From contig JBAIZL010000003.1 in NCBI GenBank assembly GCA_036971475.1, forward strand, positions 107,527,570-107,591,569: a DNA stretch of 64,000 nt, read 5' to 3'. Positions 60,317 to 64,000 of this stretch are shown here, in pieces (position 1 is the first letter of the stretch; every line of letters begins with the position of its first letter). The DNA is from Prosapia bicincta (taxonomy: Eukaryota; Arthropoda; Insecta; Hemiptera; Cercopidae). Position numbers and translations under genes: made by a program. The notes under the pieces were generated by a model. The model saw nothing but the letters and a program-made list of their open reading frames with translations. It made no database searches and was not told where the DNA came from.

Positions 60317-60489
60317 GTAATTAAAACATCTGCCGCAACAAGCTACCGAAAACTATTAAATTTCCACTATTTTTTTGTCAACTCCTTCCGGTTGTTTAGC
60401 AATAATAAAATATTATTTGACTCCATTTTTAACTTGAGCTACTAGTTTTACACTAAACACTTGAACATATGTTTTACATAATATAATTC

Positions 60490-60765
60490 AAATGTAATAT
60501 AACTTTCAAAATCTTTTTGTTGTTCATGAGAAGCTGGTTGTTGATCACTTATTACACTTTGAAATTACTTGCGATCAAACCTTCTGTTAACTATAAGTTG
60601 TTGAATTGTTAACTTACAGTTGGAGGAAAACGTTTTTGTCTTACAACTTGGAAGGAGACTGAAGAAGTATATAAGACAAAAGCGTTTCCTCCAATTGTAA
60701 ATTAACAATTTAACAACTTATACTTAACAGAATGTCTGGCCACAAGTAATCTCAAAGTGTTATAA
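60490..60765. repeat. PLE family A foldback
   Basis: Arms ttgttgttcatgagaagctgg ... and its inverse ctggccacaagtaatctc, meeting near 60650. Confidence 0.72.
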
Positions 60766-60993
60766 CAGCCTAAATAAGTGTAGAATATTTGACCCATTTA
60801 TTTGTATTATCATTCTATTTTTTTAATTGGGATTCCTTATACATAAATTGTTTAAACATATGCCTTAATTGGGCTTAAACTTGATTGTATCTCTTGAAAT
60901 ATTTTTAATAAATTGTTAAAGTATTTGATTGAACTATGAACAATAGTATTAGAAATATAGTAATAGTAACTACTATATAGTCAGATTTGTTGA

Positions 60994-61095
60994 TTCCATC
61001 TTCGCGTGAGCTACTAGTAATCAGTAAACACTTTTAAATGTTTTAAACTTGCCTATAGTAGCACTTACTTTGCTTGTTGAGGATGGCCGTTTATA
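60994..61095 (-). repeat. PLE family F terminal fragment
   Basis: tgattccatcttcgcgtgagc ... cctatagtagcacttactt ... gttgaggatggccg. Confidence 0.65.
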
Positions 61096-61099
61096 TAGT

Positions 61100-61810
61100 A
61101 TAATATAGTATTAGAAATATAGTATAGAACTAGGTATTTTTGGAGGTAATTTTTGTAATGTCAGTTGCTTACAATCTTTTACTAAAATCACACTAGTAGT
61201 TTTCATTCCTCTTTTGTATGAATAGTTATTATCAAAACAATTTTAGATTGATGCATTATTATTACATTTTATCTAGTTAAAAAAAAAGATTTTTCAAAGT
61301 TGGTCAAGATATTAATTATGTAAAGAGTTATTTACTCTTATAAATTTATTTGTCACTTTCTGCCAGATAGGGTTAAAATACAGAAGTAGAATCTATGATT
61401 TCATTCTTTATAAATTGTGAGTTATTTTAAATTATACAATAACAATAGTTTCAAAACAAAAAAAAGATACAAAATGAAACAGTTGTAACATTAATCTGAA
61501 CCAAGAGTGGAAAGTATTGATAAAAGTCTGAAAAAAGAAGTTTATAAATAAGTGATATTTTTTTCATTCCAAAATTTCTCTAGAATTCAGTTAAACATTT
61601 ATTCTTATATCAAATATTACCCATTGAGTATTTATATTGGTGTAAATATTATTGCACTTATAAATTTCAGCTTACAAATGAAAATAAAGTGAAAAAGTAA
61701 ATTAAGAGTGAATTATAATTATCAGAAGAATATAACGAAAATATGAAGAAAAAGTATAAAGCTAAAAAACATATTAAAATGACAATCCAAATAATTACAA
61801 AATATTTAAA
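61100..61810. other. Downstream intron, unassigned
   Basis: No exon after 60316 could be found. This stretch and 62132-62971 contain no recognised element. Confidence 0.5.
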
Positions 61811-62131
61811 CATAGAGTGCTCAATGCATAGAAGCATAATATGTCCTTACTATGATTTAAACAAATGCCTGAATGTTTTTAGTACCTCTACATATGTTGC
61901 AAATTAGTGAATCTTCGTGTTGCATCAAATATCCTTGGGTTAACATAGAGTGTCCAATGCATAGAAGCATAATATATCCTTACTATGATTTAAACAAATG
62001 CCTGAATGTTTTTAGTACCTCTACATATGTTGCAAATTAGTGAATCTTTGTGTTGCATCAAATATCCATGGGTTAACATAGAGTGCCCAATGCAGAGAAG
62101 CATAATATGTCCTTACTATGATTTAAACAAA
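61811..62131 (+). repeat. 133-bp tandem repeat, about 2.4 copies
   Basis: Units start at 61811, 61944 and 62077 (catagagtgctcaatgca). The first two differ at very few positions, so the duplication is recent; the third stops at gatttaaacaaat. Confidence 0.9.
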
Positions 62132-62971
62132 TAAAAGACCTCATTGCACCTTCATAAATTAAAACCTATGTGTTTTTAACTATGATCTAGTTTTTACCTT
62201 TCAGTAAAAATAATTTCACTATGGTGGTGCGTAGTGCAACCTTGTAAACACTTCTGCACAAAAATAAAATCAGAAATATTATGTGTAATATAACTGGACA
62301 GGAAGAAATTGAAGAATGACATGCTTGGATTTATGAAGGAAGATAGCACATAGGTACTTTGGACATACTAGGCATTTTGAATTCCAGGTTCTTGAGAATT
62401 CACAGTGTTCAAATACCAAACTGAGCAGTTGAGTGTTGGTATGTAACATAGTAACTTCAAGGGAGTCATGTAAAACTTCGAATACCAGACGTTTTTTTTT
62501 GTTCAGTTGACCAGATATGTATGAAATTTAAAGCATCTGACATTGTCATGTAAATGACGATTTTTCAATATTGGCCAAAAGCTTAGAAATTGAACTTGAT
62601 GATTAGAAGCTATCAGTACTAGTATGAGATTTGAGAAATAGACTATAGATTGAATAGAGGGTTTTCAGAAATGTAAATTGTATTAAGGAATAGGTCTAGA
62701 ATCTTAATCCATTGTTAGGGCATGATAGAATTAAAAAATACTTGTTCTGTGCCTTCCAATTACTACCTCTGCAGACTCTTAAAAAATCTAATGTCAGATC
62801 TGTGGAGAAATACAGAAATCTTGATCCTATCAATAAAAACATGATTTTTTTTAAAAGAATGAGATTCCTTCTCAACATTAAAGGCAACATTCCATTATGA
62901 ATCTTCCCAAGACTTCTGAAATGTCTCACTTTAGATAGATCTTGACAACTTTTAACCCATTGCAGTTTACA

Positions 62972-63220
62972 TACTAGATCAGTTAGGCATGACAATTTAT
63001 TAGTAGCAGGTATAAACAATAGCCCCGCTAGTCTTAAATATCATTATTGTTTGATTGATTTGTTTGCTTCAAAAGAATTTATTTTCTGATTTGTCACACA
63101 CAAGACTAAATGTCTGTGCTTTCTAAGGGATATTTATCGACTATTGATAATTAGAGCATTAATAAAGAAAGATATTTATGGCCCATTGACCTTCTGTCAG
63201 ACTCTAAACATAATAGAACG
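62972..63220. mobile_element. pogo/Tigger-like MITE fragment (copy T3)
   Basis: Central part of the T1/T2 family without ends (ttgtttgattgatttgtttgc ... tgtgctttctaagggatat ... cattgaccttctgtcaga). A second uninterrupted site for the Harbinger insertion (about 63122). Confidence 0.7.
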
Positions 63221-63501
63221 CTTCAGCAATTTTTATGTTGACTGGAGTGAGAAAGTCAGTACAATATATATTTTAGTTGGTGTCAGTCAGTAGTACAAAT
63301 AATGTTTTTAACAATTAGTGTGTTCTTGTGTACATACAAAATGAACAATAGTACAAAATAATCTAAACTTTAAACCATAAGGAAATGTTAATTTCTTTTT
63401 ACTAATTATGATAATTCATAATAATCAAATACAAATAATATACTAACTAAGATACAAAATAACCAATAAAAAAATTGCACACATATAAAAAATATAATAT
63501 T

Positions 63502-64000
63502 TAGTTGCTTGATGTAATCATCTTGAATTCACTAATTAAACTAATTTTAAAAATACTTAACTAAGTGAATACGTAATTGCTTACTTGTTGACGCATTTCA
63601 AAACATTTGTTCCTTTTATGAAGCTAACCCTCTACTGGCGGCATCGGCTCTTTGTAAAGGCTCTAACGAGAATGGATTTATGATTGTGGAATGGGGTGGA
63701 TTGTTGAGTTACGTGTCATAAAATAGAAAAGGCTATTGGCTTTGTGATCATTTAATACGTTTTCTTTATTTGTTGCGTAGTGTTTGTAGATTTGAGATTT
63801 TTCTAACAACTAACAACAACAAATAAACTAACAACCTTAGAAAAATATGAAATCTACAAACACTACGCAACAAATACAGAAAACTTATTAAATGATTACA
63901 CACACTTTGAACATCCTTTTCTATTTTATGGCACACAACTCAAACAACCCACCCCATTCCACAGTCATAAACTCATTCCTGTTAGAGCCTTTACAAATAG
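63502..64000. mobile_element. Penelope-like element family C, foldback running off the window
   Basis: Left end gtaatcatcttgaattcacta with the family C terminal hairpin. An inverted arm (63648-63812) then mirrors the coding sequence at 63828-64000, with the turn near 63815. Confidence 0.72.
63828..64000 (+). pseudogene. PLE-C endonuclease C-terminal tail, partial
   Basis: Open frame LTTLEKYEIYKHYATNTENL fits the conserved (L)e.yeIyk helix after the GIY-YIG domain (compare ILEQFEIYRHR in family A and TLEQYEIYKHTK in family B). Continues beyond the window edge. Confidence 0.6.

Overview
The window is eukaryotic, AT-rich nuclear DNA dominated by intron and transposon sequence. Its gene family (an ABCC4 / lethal(2)03659-like transporter), the mix of Penelope-like, pogo/Tigger-like, piggyBac-like, hAT, Harbinger and mariner-like elements, and the dense (TA)n tracts suggest an arthropod, perhaps an insect. 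The species cannot be named from sequence alone.

One gene fills the window on the + strand: a large ABCC4 (MRP4)-like ABC transporter. Eighteen coding exons run from 1112 to 60316. They have GT-AG borders, matching phases and no internal stop over 933 codons. They cover the N-terminus, TMD1, NBD1, an acidic linker and most of TMD2. The rest of TMD2 and NBD2 must lie beyond the right edge. The start is at or before 1097. Although the reading frame is intact, NBD1 has lost the signature (C-loop), Q-loop, D-loop and H-loop residues and keeps only Walker B and a distorted Walker A. It looks like a fast-evolving, probably catalytically altered paralogue rather than a dead pseudogene.

The introns are packed with mobile DNA. 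Most common are Penelope-like elements (PLEs), which I sort into lettered families A-F and H-M by their ends. Most copies are foldbacks: two inverted 3' ends, sometimes with a GIY-YIG endonuclease fragment or, once, reverse transcriptase with YVDD between or beside them. Each family carries a small hammerhead-ribozyme-like motif. The stems differ in sequence between families but keep their pairing, and the core pair between positions 3 and 8 is C-G in some families and U-A in others.

DNA transposons with readable boundaries are: a Harbinger relic (3301-4504) inside a pogo/Tigger-like element; a mariner-like relic (25937-26683) inside PLE family F; a hAT element (36126-37709) inside PLE-F that itself contains a complete PLE-A with a 12-bp target duplication; a second hAT (48851-50857) with a perfect 8-bp duplication; a palindromic piggyBac-like MITE (15519-16167); and several pogo/Tigger-like MITEs. 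There is also a LINE 3'-end remnant, a tRNA-Gln-like relic, a 133-bp tandem array and many (TA)n tracts.
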